From contig NZ_CAJJWO010000019.1 in the NCBI RefSeq assembly GCF_905196875.1, forward strand, positions 17,086-81,085: a stretch of DNA of 64,000 bases. The letters are read 5' to 3'. Position numbers and translations under genes: made by a program. Below are positions 26,592-34,584 of the stretch, in pieces (within the stretch, counting starts at the first letter, position 1; each line of letters opens with the position of its first letter). The DNA is from an uncultured Parabacteroides sp. (GTDB taxonomy: Bacteria; Bacteroidota; Bacteroidia; Bacteroidales; Tannerellaceae). The notes beneath the pieces are model-generated. The model had not been told where the DNA came from, did not search any database, and saw only the letters and a list, made by a program, of their open reading frames with translations.

Positions 26592-28526
26592 TTAAATATC
26601 CGGTGTGATATTTTGGATCGTCCATGGAATCACATTAATTGTCACCTCCACATTTGCACCAGGCATTTCAGGATCCGGGTCAAAAGGATCTTTGGGTTGG
26701 ATAGGTTTAGTTGGATCAGTAGGATCTGGTTGATGGGTTCCACCAGGGATAGGAGTAGTACCAACCATACTACTTAGCAAAGTGGATAAATCCAAACGAT
26801 AGATATTTCCTATAGCAAAACTTGTTACATGATTAGTAGAACCACTCTTAAACAATTTTAAAGTCACAAATTGTTTATCCTTTACATAGCTATCTGAATT
26901 CGTCTGATAATCTGCGGCAGTCTTATACGCCTTCACTTTAACAATAATATGCGGCAAAACAGAACCCAATTGATCCTTATTAGCATCAATGTCTGTTATG
27001 TTTGTTGATTGTGGAAAAATCTGATAACCGGCTGCTTTATTTTTTGCAACACCCAGATTTCGATCTGTTGAGTAATACTCAGATTTACCAGCAAATGCTG
27101 CCGCCTTTTTAGTTATTACCGGCATTTTGTCCGTATGACCGGAAGATCCCCCTGTTAGATCAATTCCCGGAACATCTATTGATCCGGCATCTCCTGTTGC
27201 ATTTATAGCGATTCTATCCCACATATTTCCCATACACAAAAAAGTGTGTCCACTAGATACTCCCGCTGTATGCCAACCATTTAAATGATAAGCTTTATAC
27301 CAGTTCGGCCAATACGAACTAGATTCACTTCCAGGCCAAGCCATCAGAAAAACGGGATCTGATGAAGAACGTACTTTTATATTATTAATAAATATTTCTT
27401 CTACATCAACTGCATAATAAGCGTTCGGATTCCATGTCAGCCAAGTTATGTTCTTACCCTCAACATAAGGATTCTTGAGCCATTTGCCAGCAGCATTTGC
27501 ATCTGCTGCATTTAATAAGACAACGTTAGTCAATGGATCAATCTTGGGAGTACCGGCAGAGCCAACAGTAGGAGTAACATGAGTATTACCATGTATATAA
27601 AAATATTCAGGAAGATAGACTATAGTTTTATCATCTGTGATATCATCTGTATCAGCAAAGCCATTAGTCAGTGTACCAGCAATCGCTCCACAATATCCAT
27701 AGTCATAAGGGCCGGTAGGATTTGTCATGTCATTTGGCTTATGCAGATTAATAACTCCATCAGAATCAATAGGTCCTATTTTAACATTCGCTAACTCACC
27801 ATCAACAAAAGCCCTAAAGTCACCAAGTGTCATCGTAAACCAATGATTCCCCCAAAAATCCTCCCACTTTTCAGGTGTTTTAACATCAATAGCACCATGA
27901 ACTTCGAAACGAGCAAATGAAGGAAGAACCTCAAAATCGACCACATAAGTAAGAACTTTAGACCCTGCATTCGGTTTTATACTCGAAGTTGCAAGAGACA
28001 CTTTACCAGTCTTTGACACCAACGGCACCCGATCATAACTATATTCCATTCCCGTAGGATAAGCAACATTCGATCCATTTTTTCCATCTTTATAATTGAA
28101 AAAATTAATATTAGTTACATTATCATCATTGGAATAAGCATTTAGCACTACATCAACCTTAGTAGTTCCTTTCGGAACACCGATCGTAGCTCCTTCTACA
28201 GGTTTTTGTGTCTCCCCAGGAGTTCCATCTACTTTATTATATGCCCCATACAAAGCAGCTTTCATTTGATCATCATCCAAAAGAATCGATGTAAGCAAAT
28301 TATCATAACCGTCATACGCCATAAAAGTGACTGTACGTACAGTAGGATTAATTGTCCCTGTTCCGACCTCATGTCCAGGCTCAACAGCACGAGTTCCATT
28401 CCTCCCTTGTACATTAATATTCAACACGACCAGCGATTCGCTGTCATCCGTATTATCTATTACTTCATCCTCTTTACACGAAAAGAGAGCAACGACCGCA
28501 AGGGTCATAAAAATAATTTTTTTCAT
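26592..28526 (-). CDS. Type V pilus major (shaft) subunit, Mfa1/fimbrillin family
   Basis: 644-residue lipoprotein (MKKIIFMTLAVVALFSC); another in-frame ATG is two codons upstream. The N-terminal domain starts LVVLNINVQGRNGTRA, where the NGTRA arginine would be the trypsin-like (gingipain-type) processing site that frees the mature subunit in this pilus class. Features of Mfa1 shaft proteins follow: VRTVTFMAYDGYDNLL, VDVVLNAYSN, DFEVLPSFARFEVHGAI, NIYRLDLSTLL. After a Pro/Asp-rich linker (about residues 590-625) the chain ends in a beta-strand tail, WTIQNITPDI, shared with the anchor. First gene of the operon and nearest to any promoter, as expected for the most abundant subunit. AT-rich relative to neighbours. 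Confidence 0.85.
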   Translation of the reverse strand: MKKIIFMTLAVVALFSCKEDEVIDNTDDSESLVVLNINVQGRNGTRAVEPGHEVGTGTINPTVRTVTFMAYDGYDNLLTSILLDDDQMKAALYGAYNKVDGTPGETQKPVEGATIGVPKGTTKVDVVLNAYSNDDNVTNINFFNYKDGKNGSNVAYPTGMEYSYDRVPLVSKTGKVSLATSSIKPNAGSKVLTYVVDFEVLPSFARFEVHGAIDVKTPEKWEDFWGNHWFTMTLGDFRAFVDGELANVKIGPIDSDGVINLHKPNDMTNPTGPYDYGYCGAIAGTLTNGFADTDDITDDKTIVYLPEYFYIHGNTHVTPTVGSAGTPKIDPLTNVVLLNAADANAAGKWLKNPYVEGKNITWLTWNPNAYYAVDVEEIFINNIKVRSSSDPVFLMAWPGSESSSYWPNWYKAYHLNGWHTAGVSSGHTFLCMGNMWDRIAINATGDAGSIDVPGIDLTGGSSGHTDKMPVITKKAAAFAGKSEYYSTDRNLGVAKNKAAGYQIFPQSTNITDIDANKDQLGSVLPHIIVKVKAYKTAADYQTNSDSYVKDKQFVTLKLFKSGSTNHVTSFAIGNIYRLDLSTLLSSMVGTTPIPGGTHQPDPTDPTKPIQPKDPFDPDPEMPGANVEVTINVIPWTIQNITPDI

Positions 28527-28639
28527 ACACATTTCATTTTAGATGTTATTATACCTTTTTTGTTCTACATCTATCTCCATGTTCCAGCTCTTACTTTCCG
28601 TAGCTTTAAGGTCATCGATAGAACTTTGATTGTGTAAGA

Positions 28640-28728
28640 CAAAATTAAGTAATTGTAACTTTCTCTTATTGTATCGAGAGGCCATTTCATTGTACTTTTT
28701 GGTCAATTTTGTGTATAAAAATGTACAA
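28640..28728 (-). promoter_or_regulatory. Possible control region of the pilus operon
   Basis: The region upstream of the shaft gene contains one minus-strand TAATTTTG (28640-28647) without a -33 box, and an inverted repeat TTGTAC (28690-28695) ... GTACAA (28723-28728). I saw no long flanking inverted repeats that would mark an invertible promoter. Evidence is weak. Confidence 0.25.
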
Positions 28729-28730
28729 AT

Positions 28731-28764
28731 AAAAGGGGCTGTCTTTAATGAGACAGCCCCTTTT
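28731..28764 (-). terminator. Terminator of the PASTA-rluD-ddl-acyltransferase operon
   Basis: Fourteen-base complementary arms AAAAGGGGCTGTCT (28731-28744) and AGACAGCCCCTTTT (28751-28764) with a 6-nt loop, 21 bp after the acyltransferase stop. T-rich on exit in both directions; the strongest hairpin in the window. Confidence 0.9.
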
Positions 28765-28785
28765 CCATATCAAATTCTATTTTTC

Positions 28786-29946
28786 TTATTCCTGGTTTGC
28801 CAGGTGATTCTTCAAAGGATTCGTATACATTTCAAGTATCTTCGTGCGCAGGAATGCTTCGTCTTTGTTCGGCAAGACAATCTTATCCAGTTGTCCCTGC
28901 AGGTATTCTTCGAAATGTTTCTTATCTCTGAGTCCGTAATTGCCACTGAAACGCTTAGTACCAGTCAGCATATCATAAGCAACATAGTTGCAGGGATAAA
29001 AACGGTAATGTTTGTAGATTTCCTTATCGATGATGGAAGCGATAGCGGCAACCAGTTCATTCTTTTCCATACTTCTGTCGAGGGTCGCTAATTGATCGTT
29101 GATCGGTTCTGTCAGCGTAAAATGAACACGGCCCTTATTATTCAGGATGCCGGTTTCCATGCTCAACAGGTCGTCGCGCTGGCTCTTTACATAGTCAGGA
29201 TCATCTCGTTTCATCTGGAACTCTTTTGCTTTCAGGAAGTCGCACGGATCGTACTCGTAAGAGATAGCAACCGGGAAGATATTCAGATCCATGATATTGG
29301 AAACGATACCCTTATCCCCGCTCATATTCAACATTTTCAGGACGCTACCCTGTGTGCGGTCGTTCGAATCTTTGGCACGACCTTCACGTTGTGCGATCCA
29401 GATAGATTCTTTTGTTTCATTGATCGTATGGCGTATATAAGCCGAAAGCTTCTTACTTACATCCAACATCTGACGAACAGAAACTCCGCGTTTTACGATA
29501 AAACTGTTATTCAGGCGAACCAGCGTCTCGATCCAGGGACGGATCATCAGATTGTCACCTATCGCCACCTGCGTCATACCATATCCCACATCATACAACA
29601 TTACATTCAGGAATGAGGCATCCAGTACAATGTCGCGGTGATTGGAAATAAATGTACAAGGCTTCTTATCTTTCGGAAGACGGCTTCGTCCGGAGATCGT
29701 CAATGAAAAGGTCGTCTTATTGGCAACCATCATCACCGCTTCGTAAGCCAGCTTCGATTTAAAGTCTTCTTTTGTCTTGAACGAACGCATCGTTTCAGAA
29801 AACTCTTCCCAGTTCACATCCGGTTTGATATACCGGAAGGCCCGCTCGAAATCTTCGTTGGTTACCAGTGCTTCAATAGCATCCTTCACCTCGTCATTAT
29901 TCAGCGGACGAATGTCGTCAAAATTATAGGAAACTTCTGTATCCAT
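28786..29946 (-). CDS. 1-acyl-sn-glycerol-3-phosphate acyltransferase-like protein
   Basis: 386 residues. The central part has the acyltransferase landmark TFISNHRDIVLDASFLN (His at about 109), followed by KRGVSVRQML and the phosphate-binding-like WIAQREGRAKDSNDRTQGSVLKM. The usual catalytic box is HX4D; here the spacing from His to the second Asp is HX5D (H-RDIVL-D), with a nearer Asp two residues after His. About 85 extra N-terminal residues precede the domain. Last gene of a tight operon (12 bp after ddl). A role in phospholipid or lipid A-type acylation is likely; the exact acceptor is unknown. Confidence 0.82.
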   Translation of the reverse strand: MDTEVSYNFDDIRPLNNDEVKDAIEALVTNEDFERAFRYIKPDVNWEEFSETMRSFKTKEDFKSKLAYEAVMMVANKTTFSLTISGRSRLPKDKKPCTFISNHRDIVLDASFLNVMLYDVGYGMTQVAIGDNLMIRPWIETLVRLNNSFIVKRGVSVRQMLDVSKKLSAYIRHTINETKESIWIAQREGRAKDSNDRTQGSVLKMLNMSGDKGIVSNIMDLNIFPVAISYEYDPCDFLKAKEFQMKRDDPDYVKSQRDDLLSMETGILNNKGRVHFTLTEPINDQLATLDRSMEKNELVAAIASIIDKEIYKHYRFYPCNYVAYDMLTGTKRFSGNYGLRDKKHFEEYLQGQLDKIVLPNKDEAFLRTKILEMYTNPLKNHLANQE

Positions 29947-29958
29947 ATCTTTCTATTA

Positions 29959-30948
29959 TTATTTACCTACCTTTTGCAGTTCATTTTCAATGATGTCTGT
30001 CATAACATCCTTGATATCCAATCCGGCAGCCCGAACTTGCTGCGGGATAAAGCTGGTAGCCGTCATACCCGGTGTCGTATTTACTTCCAGCATTTTCGGT
30101 TTCCCGTTTGCTTCGATAATAAAATCGACCCGGATGAGTCCTTTGGCGCCCAATATATCATAAATCTTTGATGCTTCGCGTTGTACTTTCTCCGTCAGTT
30201 CGGGAGAGATACGGGCGGGAGTGATCTCGTCGGACTCGCCGTTATACTTCGCGTTGAAATCAAAAAACTCGTTCTTCGTAACCACTTCGGTAAGCGGAAA
30301 GACAACTTCTTTTCCTTTTACCTTATAACAACCGCAAGTCACCTCCGTTCCGGAAATAAAACTTTCCAGCATGACCTCGTCGCCTTCGGCAAATGCCTTT
30401 GCAATAGCCGGTTGCAATTGTGAAGCGTCCTTAACCTTGGTCACTCCGAAACTGCTTCCCCCATCGTTGGGTTTCACAAAGATCGGCAGTCCTAACCGGG
30501 TGATCGCCTCTTCTTCTGTCACTGTCTGTCCTTTGAATAAACGGATAGAGTCGGACACATTGATACCAAAACTACGCAAATAGTTGTTGCAAACAAACTT
30601 GTTGAAGGTAAGAGCGCTGACCAACTGACTACAAGAAGAGTAAGGCATCCCGATCATATCAAAATAGCCCTGCAACCGACCGTCTTCCCCCGGAGTACCA
30701 TGAATAGTAATGTAAGCAAAGTCGAAATGCTTCACCTCACCGTTCTCCCGGAAACTAAAATCATTTTTATCAATTGGTGTATATTCCCCGCCAGGAAGTT
30801 TAACCGCCCATTCGCCTTTCTTAACGATTGCAATATATAAATTATATTTGTCTTTATCAATAAAAGAGTAGATTCCTTCTGCACTTTTTAATGAAACAAC
30901 AATCTCGGAAGAATCTCCCCCGGCTACAATAGCTATGTTCTTTTTCAT
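29959..30948 (-). CDS. ddl: D-alanine--D-alanine ligase
   Basis: ATP-grasp ligase forming the D-Ala-D-Ala terminus of peptidoglycan precursors. In 329 residues it has the N-terminal domain IAIVAGGDSSEIVVSLKSAEGI, the HGTPGEDGRLQGYFDMIGMPYSSC segment split across the substrate site, the ATP-binding FVKPNDGGSSFGVTKV loop and the metal-binding LEVNTTPGMTATS close to the C-terminus. It lies 2 bp after the pseudouridine synthase gene and 12 bp before the acyltransferase gene, in an envelope-related operon. Confidence 0.97.
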   Translation of the reverse strand: MKKNIAIVAGGDSSEIVVSLKSAEGIYSFIDKDKYNLYIAIVKKGEWAVKLPGGEYTPIDKNDFSFRENGEVKHFDFAYITIHGTPGEDGRLQGYFDMIGMPYSSCSQLVSALTFNKFVCNNYLRSFGINVSDSIRLFKGQTVTEEEAITRLGLPIFVKPNDGGSSFGVTKVKDASQLQPAIAKAFAEGDEVMLESFISGTEVTCGCYKVKGKEVVFPLTEVVTKNEFFDFNAKYNGESDEITPARISPELTEKVQREASKIYDILGAKGLIRVDFIIEANGKPKMLEVNTTPGMTATSFIPQQVRAAGLDIKDVMTDIIENELQKVGK

Positions 30949-30950
30949 TT

Positions 30951-32027
30951 TTATATTTCTTTAGTGTTTGCATATATCCGCCACTTCTCTATCAGTTGTG
31001 CCATATCAGCGGGAATTTCGGAATCAAAAAACATTTCCTCACCGGTAGTAGGATGCACAAATCCCAACGTTTTGGCATGCAGTGCCTGTCGGGGACAAAT
31101 GGCAAAACAGTTCTGTACGAACTGTTTATACTTGGTAAAAGTCGTTCCTTTAAGAATTTCATTTCCGCCATACCGTTCATCGTTAAAGAGGGTATGACCG
31201 ATATATTTCATGTGTACACGTATCTGGTGCGTACGTCCTGTTTCGAGGCGGCACTTCACCAGCGAGACATAGCCCAAACGTTCGAGCACGGAATAATGGG
31301 TAACGGCAGTTTTTCCCTGATCTCCTTCGGGAAAGACCGTCATCTGCATCCGGTCGCGCGGATCGCGTCCGATATTTCCTTCTATGCGTCCCTCATCTTC
31401 CTGCACAATTCCCCAGACTAATGCACGGTATTCGCGCTTGGTAGTCTTATTAAAAAACTGCAGGCTGAGATTTGCCTTTGCTTCCGGTTTCTTGGCAACC
31501 ACCAACAGACCGGAAGTATCTTTATCAATACGGTGAACCAATCCTAATCGCGGATCGGAAGGATCATAGGTCGGATCGTCTTTCAGATACCAGGCCAATG
31601 CATTTACCAGTGTACCGGTATAATTGCCGTGTCCGGGATGCACAACCAAACCTGCCGGTTTATCCACCACCAGCAAGTCGTCATCTTCATATATTATTTT
31701 AAGAGGGATATTTTCCTGAACGATCTCCAGTTCACGACGCGGACGCGTCATAACGATCGTCACCACATCTTCGGGCTTCACACGGTAATTACTTTTTACC
31801 GGTTTTCCGTTAGCCAGGATACATCCCGCTTCGGCAGCTAGCTGTATCCGATTGCGGGTCGATCCGAACATACGGTCTACCAGGAACTTGTCTACCCGCA
31901 ACAAAGACTGTCCGCGATCGGCAACGAAGCGGAAATGTTCATACAGTCGGGGAGTCCCATCCTCCTCTTCCTGTCCTAACAGGCCGTCGGCCTGTTCATC
32001 ATCCATTTCGTCAAAAAAATCATCCAT
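30951..32027 (-). CDS. rluD: 23S rRNA pseudouridine synthase, RluA/RluD family
   Basis: 358 residues. An S4 RNA-binding domain at about residues 38-90 (RVDKFLVDRMFGSTRNRIQ) precedes the catalytic RluA fold, with the active-site HRIDKDTSGLLVVAK carrying the essential Asp. TGRTHQIRVHMKYIGHTLFND is the second conserved box. RluD-type enzymes modify helix 69 of 23S rRNA; the RluC/RluD distinction is by similarity only. Second gene of the operon, separated from its neighbours by 2 bp on each side, so almost surely co-expressed with ddl. Confidence 0.93.
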   Translation of the reverse strand: MDDFFDEMDDEQADGLLGQEEEDGTPRLYEHFRFVADRGQSLLRVDKFLVDRMFGSTRNRIQLAAEAGCILANGKPVKSNYRVKPEDVVTIVMTRPRRELEIVQENIPLKIIYEDDDLLVVDKPAGLVVHPGHGNYTGTLVNALAWYLKDDPTYDPSDPRLGLVHRIDKDTSGLLVVAKKPEAKANLSLQFFNKTTKREYRALVWGIVQEDEGRIEGNIGRDPRDRMQMTVFPEGDQGKTAVTHYSVLERLGYVSLVKCRLETGRTHQIRVHMKYIGHTLFNDERYGGNEILKGTTFTKYKQFVQNCFAICPRQALHAKTLGFVHPTTGEEMFFDSEIPADMAQLIEKWRIYANTKEI

Positions 32028-32029
32028 AG

Positions 32030-32653
32030 TTAAAACCAGTTTTCTTCTTCACTATCCAACGATTCGACAGGCATGGTCGACAGCGAGTCTTCAGATAGAA
32101 TTTCGGCCTCGCCACTACTCACCTTCAGAATCAGAGGAGCCGTAAGCGGGACATGTTCACCTTTACTCAAAGTCCTTCCACGCAAATCGACAGAGACTGC
32201 CAGATCTTTAAAATCGCCCGGCACATATTCGATCTCCACATTTTCAAACCCACGGGCCCGCAGCAATGCATACGCCTGGCGGAACGACAAGTCTTCCACT
32301 TCCGGTATGGTAGCCATTTGGGAAGTCATGGCATTTACCGTAATAAACACGATCCGTCCTTCTTTCACCTTCGAACCTGCCGAAGGAACCAACTCTACGA
32401 TAGCTCCGGGACTGACCTCCTTAGAAAACACAGAGTCGATCACATTATAACGTAAGTTGTTATTTTTGAAGAATTCAGCAGCTTCTTCCACTTTCAGGCC
32501 TTTCACATCCGGTACGACAACAGCTTCATTATGCCTCGTATACTTATCGAGCCATATCAGGGTGCCATAGATCAAACCGCATGCCACGACGACTGCCAGC
32601 AGCAAGTTCAAGACGTACGGATTCTTTATCAGTTTAACAAAAAAGTTATTCAT
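32030..32653 (-). CDS. PASTA-domain membrane protein
   Basis: 207 residues from ATG 32653. A longer frame would need a TTG at 32695, but that codon lies upstream of the predicted transcription start, so it is rejected. A short cytoplasmic N-terminus leads to one membrane helix (about 12-34, VLNLLLAVVVACGLIYGTL), then two or three PASTA repeats outside (VVVPDVKGLKVEEAAEFF..., TIPEVEDLSFRQAYALL...). PASTA domains bind peptidoglycan or muropeptides; here there is no kinase or transpeptidase domain attached. First gene of the operon with rluD, ddl and the acyltransferase, which fits a cell-wall sensing or scaffolding role (inference). Confidence 0.9.
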   Translation of the reverse strand: MNNFFVKLIKNPYVLNLLLAVVVACGLIYGTLIWLDKYTRHNEAVVVPDVKGLKVEEAAEFFKNNNLRYNVIDSVFSKEVSPGAIVELVPSAGSKVKEGRIVFITVNAMTSQMATIPEVEDLSFRQAYALLRARGFENVEIEYVPGDFKDLAVSVDLRGRTLSKGEHVPLTAPLILKVSSGEAEILSEDSLSTMPVESLDSEEENWF

Positions 32654-32679
32654 TTCTATTTTGTGTTTGTAGGCGGGAT

Positions 32680-32710
32680 CAAAAGTAGAAAACAAAGCCG
32701 TTAAAACAAA
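32680..32710 (-). promoter_or_regulatory. Consensus promoter of the PASTA-rluD-ddl operon
   Basis: Minus strand: TTTG at 32710-32707, 19-bp spacer, TACTTTTG at 32687-32680, an exact TTTG-N19-TAnnTTTG match. Predicted start about 32673, 20 bp before ATG 32653. The -33 box lies at the edge of the rpmH terminator hairpin. Confidence 0.8.
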
Positions 32711-32749
32711 GAAAGTAAAGGCTTTTTAGCAAAAACCTCTACTTTCTTT
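32708..32749 (-). terminator. rpmH terminator
   Basis: Arms 32708-32721 and 32736-32749 pair along 14 positions with one wobble, and an inner CTTTTT/AAAAA section extends the stem. It begins 28 bp after the rpmH stop and is followed on the minus strand by GTTTT. Confidence 0.7.
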
Positions 32750-32776
32750 ATGAATAATTTCTTTAAAACGGGCTGA

Positions 32777-32929
32777 TTATCCGTTGTATTCGTCAGAAAC
32801 TGATAACTTAGCTCTTCCTTTAGCACGACGAGAAGCTAATACTCTGCGACCATTAGCTGTTGCCATTCTTGAACGGAAACCATGCTTGTTCTTTCTTTTT
32901 CTGTTTGAAGGTTGGAATGTTCTTTTCAT
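32777..32929 (-). CDS. rpmH: 50S ribosomal protein L34
   Basis: A 50-codon gene translating to MKRTFQPSNRKRKNKHGFRS followed by RMATANGRRVLASRRAKGRA and a short acidic tail ending DEYNG. The N-terminal KRTFQPSNRKRKNKHGFR pattern is diagnostic of L34. The tail LSVSDEYNG is an extension seen in Bacteroidetes L34. It has its own near-perfect promoter and a terminator. It is not next to rnpA or dnaA, unlike in many bacteria. Confidence 0.98.
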   Translation of the reverse strand: MKRTFQPSNRKRKNKHGFRSRMATANGRRVLASRRAKGRAKLSVSDEYNG

Positions 32930-32974
32930 CTTTCTATATATTTATTTATTATTATCTTATACCAATTCGGGCTG

Positions 32975-33005
32975 CAAAGATAGAGGCTTTTTTTTAATAA
33001 ACAAA
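32975..33005 (-). promoter_or_regulatory. Consensus promoter of rpmH
   Basis: Minus strand: TTTG at 33005-33002, 19-bp spacer, TATCTTTG at 32982-32975. Exact match to the Bacteroidetes housekeeping promoter, as expected for a ribosomal protein gene; start predicted near 32968, giving a leader of about 39 nt. Confidence 0.85.
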
Positions 33006-33096
33006 GAGTTGAACCCTTTTTTCTCACTTTTTGTTGCTCTACCACAGCCTGAAAGCCAACTTTATGACGTACCTTAAATATATATGTACATTCAAA

Positions 33097-34062
33097 TCAA
33101 AAAGGCATATACGTTTTATTCTCAAAATTAGCATGCTGTCCTTCAAACTTCTTCGCTTCCTCTCCTTCCGGATTCAGCTCGATCGATTTCTTCAGATCTT
33201 CAAAAGCACCTTCTTTATCCCCTTTCAGGTTCTTGGCCCGTCCTCGTTCGGCATAAGCCTTGGCAAAATCAGACTTAATATCGATGGCGTCGTCGAAGAA
33301 TGCGATGGCTTCATCCAATTGCCCTTTCGTGATCAGAAGGGTTCCTTTCAGGATACAGGCATCTTCGTTGAACGGGTTCAGGTCGAGCGCCTGCTGGTAA
33401 TCATCGGCGGCGGCTTCCAGATCGCCCAGGGATTCATGGATTTTTCCTCTTATCAGATAGGTTGTTTCCTCTTCAGGAGCCAACGAGATCGCTTTTTCGA
33501 TATCGGGCAATGCTTCTTTTCCCTGCATCATATCCAACAGTATCTCTGCACGAAGGAGGTAAGCATCTGTAAAATCATCTTTCAGGGCGATCGCTTTTGT
33601 CAGGTCGGCAATAGCACCCAGCGGATCACCGGTCGTTCTTTTAGCTTTCGCCATCAGGAACCAGGGAAGATGGTTCGCGGCGTCGAGCTCAATCACGCGC
33701 ATACAATCGGCAATCACTTCCTGATCCTTATCCAGCATGAAAAGGACACTGACCCTTGCCAACAACGTATTGACATGTTCCGGTTCGAGCTCAACCATAC
33801 GATTCAGTACATCCAATGCCTTTCCGGTTTCATTGGTCATGGAATAAGCCGACACCAGATAATTCATTGTTTCAAAATCTTCTTCGATATTCAACGCTTC
33901 GGTAAAGCATTTAATAGCATAAGCCACCTGCCCTATTTTCTGGGCACGAACGCCGTCATATTTTAATATGTCGAAGTTTTTCTGATCGTTTTTCACTTTC
34001 TCTTCTACTGTATCCTCCTTTTTTTTAGAAGAAGAGAACAAGGATGTAAAGAAATTTCCCAT
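33097..34062 (-). CDS. Tetratricopeptide repeat protein
   Basis: 321 residues with no signal peptide: MGNFFTSLFSSSKKKEDTVEEK, then about seven TPR units from residue 35 on (for example AQKIGQVAYAIKCFTEALNI, GDLEAAADDYQQALDLNPFN, GDKEGAFEDLKKSIELNPEG). The MGNFF start followed by a lysine-rich stretch suggests a cytoplasmic protein. TPR arrays bind partner proteins; no enzyme domain is present and no partner is evident nearby. Monocistronic, with its own promoter, between rpmH and the decarboxylase genes. Confidence 0.85.
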   Translation of the reverse strand: MGNFFTSLFSSSKKKEDTVEEKVKNDQKNFDILKYDGVRAQKIGQVAYAIKCFTEALNIEEDFETMNYLVSAYSMTNETGKALDVLNRMVELEPEHVNTLLARVSVLFMLDKDQEVIADCMRVIELDAANHLPWFLMAKAKRTTGDPLGAIADLTKAIALKDDFTDAYLLRAEILLDMMQGKEALPDIEKAISLAPEEETTYLIRGKIHESLGDLEAAADDYQQALDLNPFNEDACILKGTLLITKGQLDEAIAFFDDAIDIKSDFAKAYAERGRAKNLKGDKEGAFEDLKKSIELNPEGEEAKKFEGQHANFENKTYMPF

Positions 34063-34087
34063 GGTTATTTATTTATGTTCCGGAGGG

Positions 34088-34120
34088 CAAAGATACCGAT
34101 TATTTTGAATTAGTCATAAA
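34088..34120 (-). promoter_or_regulatory. Promoter of the TPR gene
   Basis: Minus strand TATCTTTG at 34095-34088 with TTTA at 34120-34117, spacing 21. Leader of about 20 nt to the ATG at 34062. Confidence 0.6.
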
Positions 34121-34187
34121 CTATCGCTCCGGATCATAGTTAAAAGGACTCCTATCAGCCCAAGAATTTCGCTGGTGACAAAATGTT

Positions 34188-34253
34188 ACTAGTATAGCGA
34201 CTAATCAGGATTAATAGAGCGACTAAATTGAATTAGTATTAAGACTAATATTC
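34188..34253. repeat. 11-bp phased dyad array upstream of the decarboxylase genes
   Basis: In the 522-bp divergent gap 34063-34584. GACTAAT-type motifs start at 34199, 34221 and 34243; the inverse ATTAGTA-type (ACTAGTA, ATTAATA, ATTAGTA) at 34188, 34210 and 34232. Motif starts therefore fall every 11 bp and alternate in orientation. The rest of the gap is AT-rich, with one plus-strand promoter box near 34494 and no credible gene. Confidence 0.85.
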
Positions 34254-34493
34254 TTTAACACATCATGCTGACAGAAAAAGACGGATTATACAAGCAAAAT
34301 GTAAAAAGCAGATTTTACGAATAAACAATCAGGTACAGATCTGTCTTATTACAATAGTAATGAACAATATAAACTTTCATTTATTATAAAAACCACACAA
34401 TAACTTTACGAAACAAAACATATACAGCGCAAAACATTTCAATCTTTTACTATTTTTTATAAAACAAAAAAATACAGGCTAACGATATTTTGT

Positions 34494-34501
34494 TATATTT
34501 G
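34494..34501 (+). promoter_or_regulatory. Promoter -7 box of the oad operon
   Basis: TATATTTG matches TAnnTTTG. Predicted start near 34508, leader about 77 nt. No TTTG at -33, so an activator may be needed. Confidence 0.5.
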
Positions 34502-34584
34502 CAATCAATTTATAACTTGGCGGAGATTGTTTTGATTGCTTCTCTAAAAATAATAAAGATACTTAGTCACACACAAATTAGATT

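Noticed and set aside
28562..28624. GTTCTA ... TAGAAC as flanks of an invertible pilus promoter
   Set aside because: Only 6 bp of inverted repeat, no good promoter between, and no recombinase gene nearby.
32654..32695. TTG-initiated extension of the PASTA protein
   Set aside because: It would begin upstream of the predicted transcription start at about 32673 and overlap the promoter.
34266..34325. 19-codon frame in the TPR/oad gap
   Set aside because: Too short, no ribosome site and no promoter at a sensible distance.
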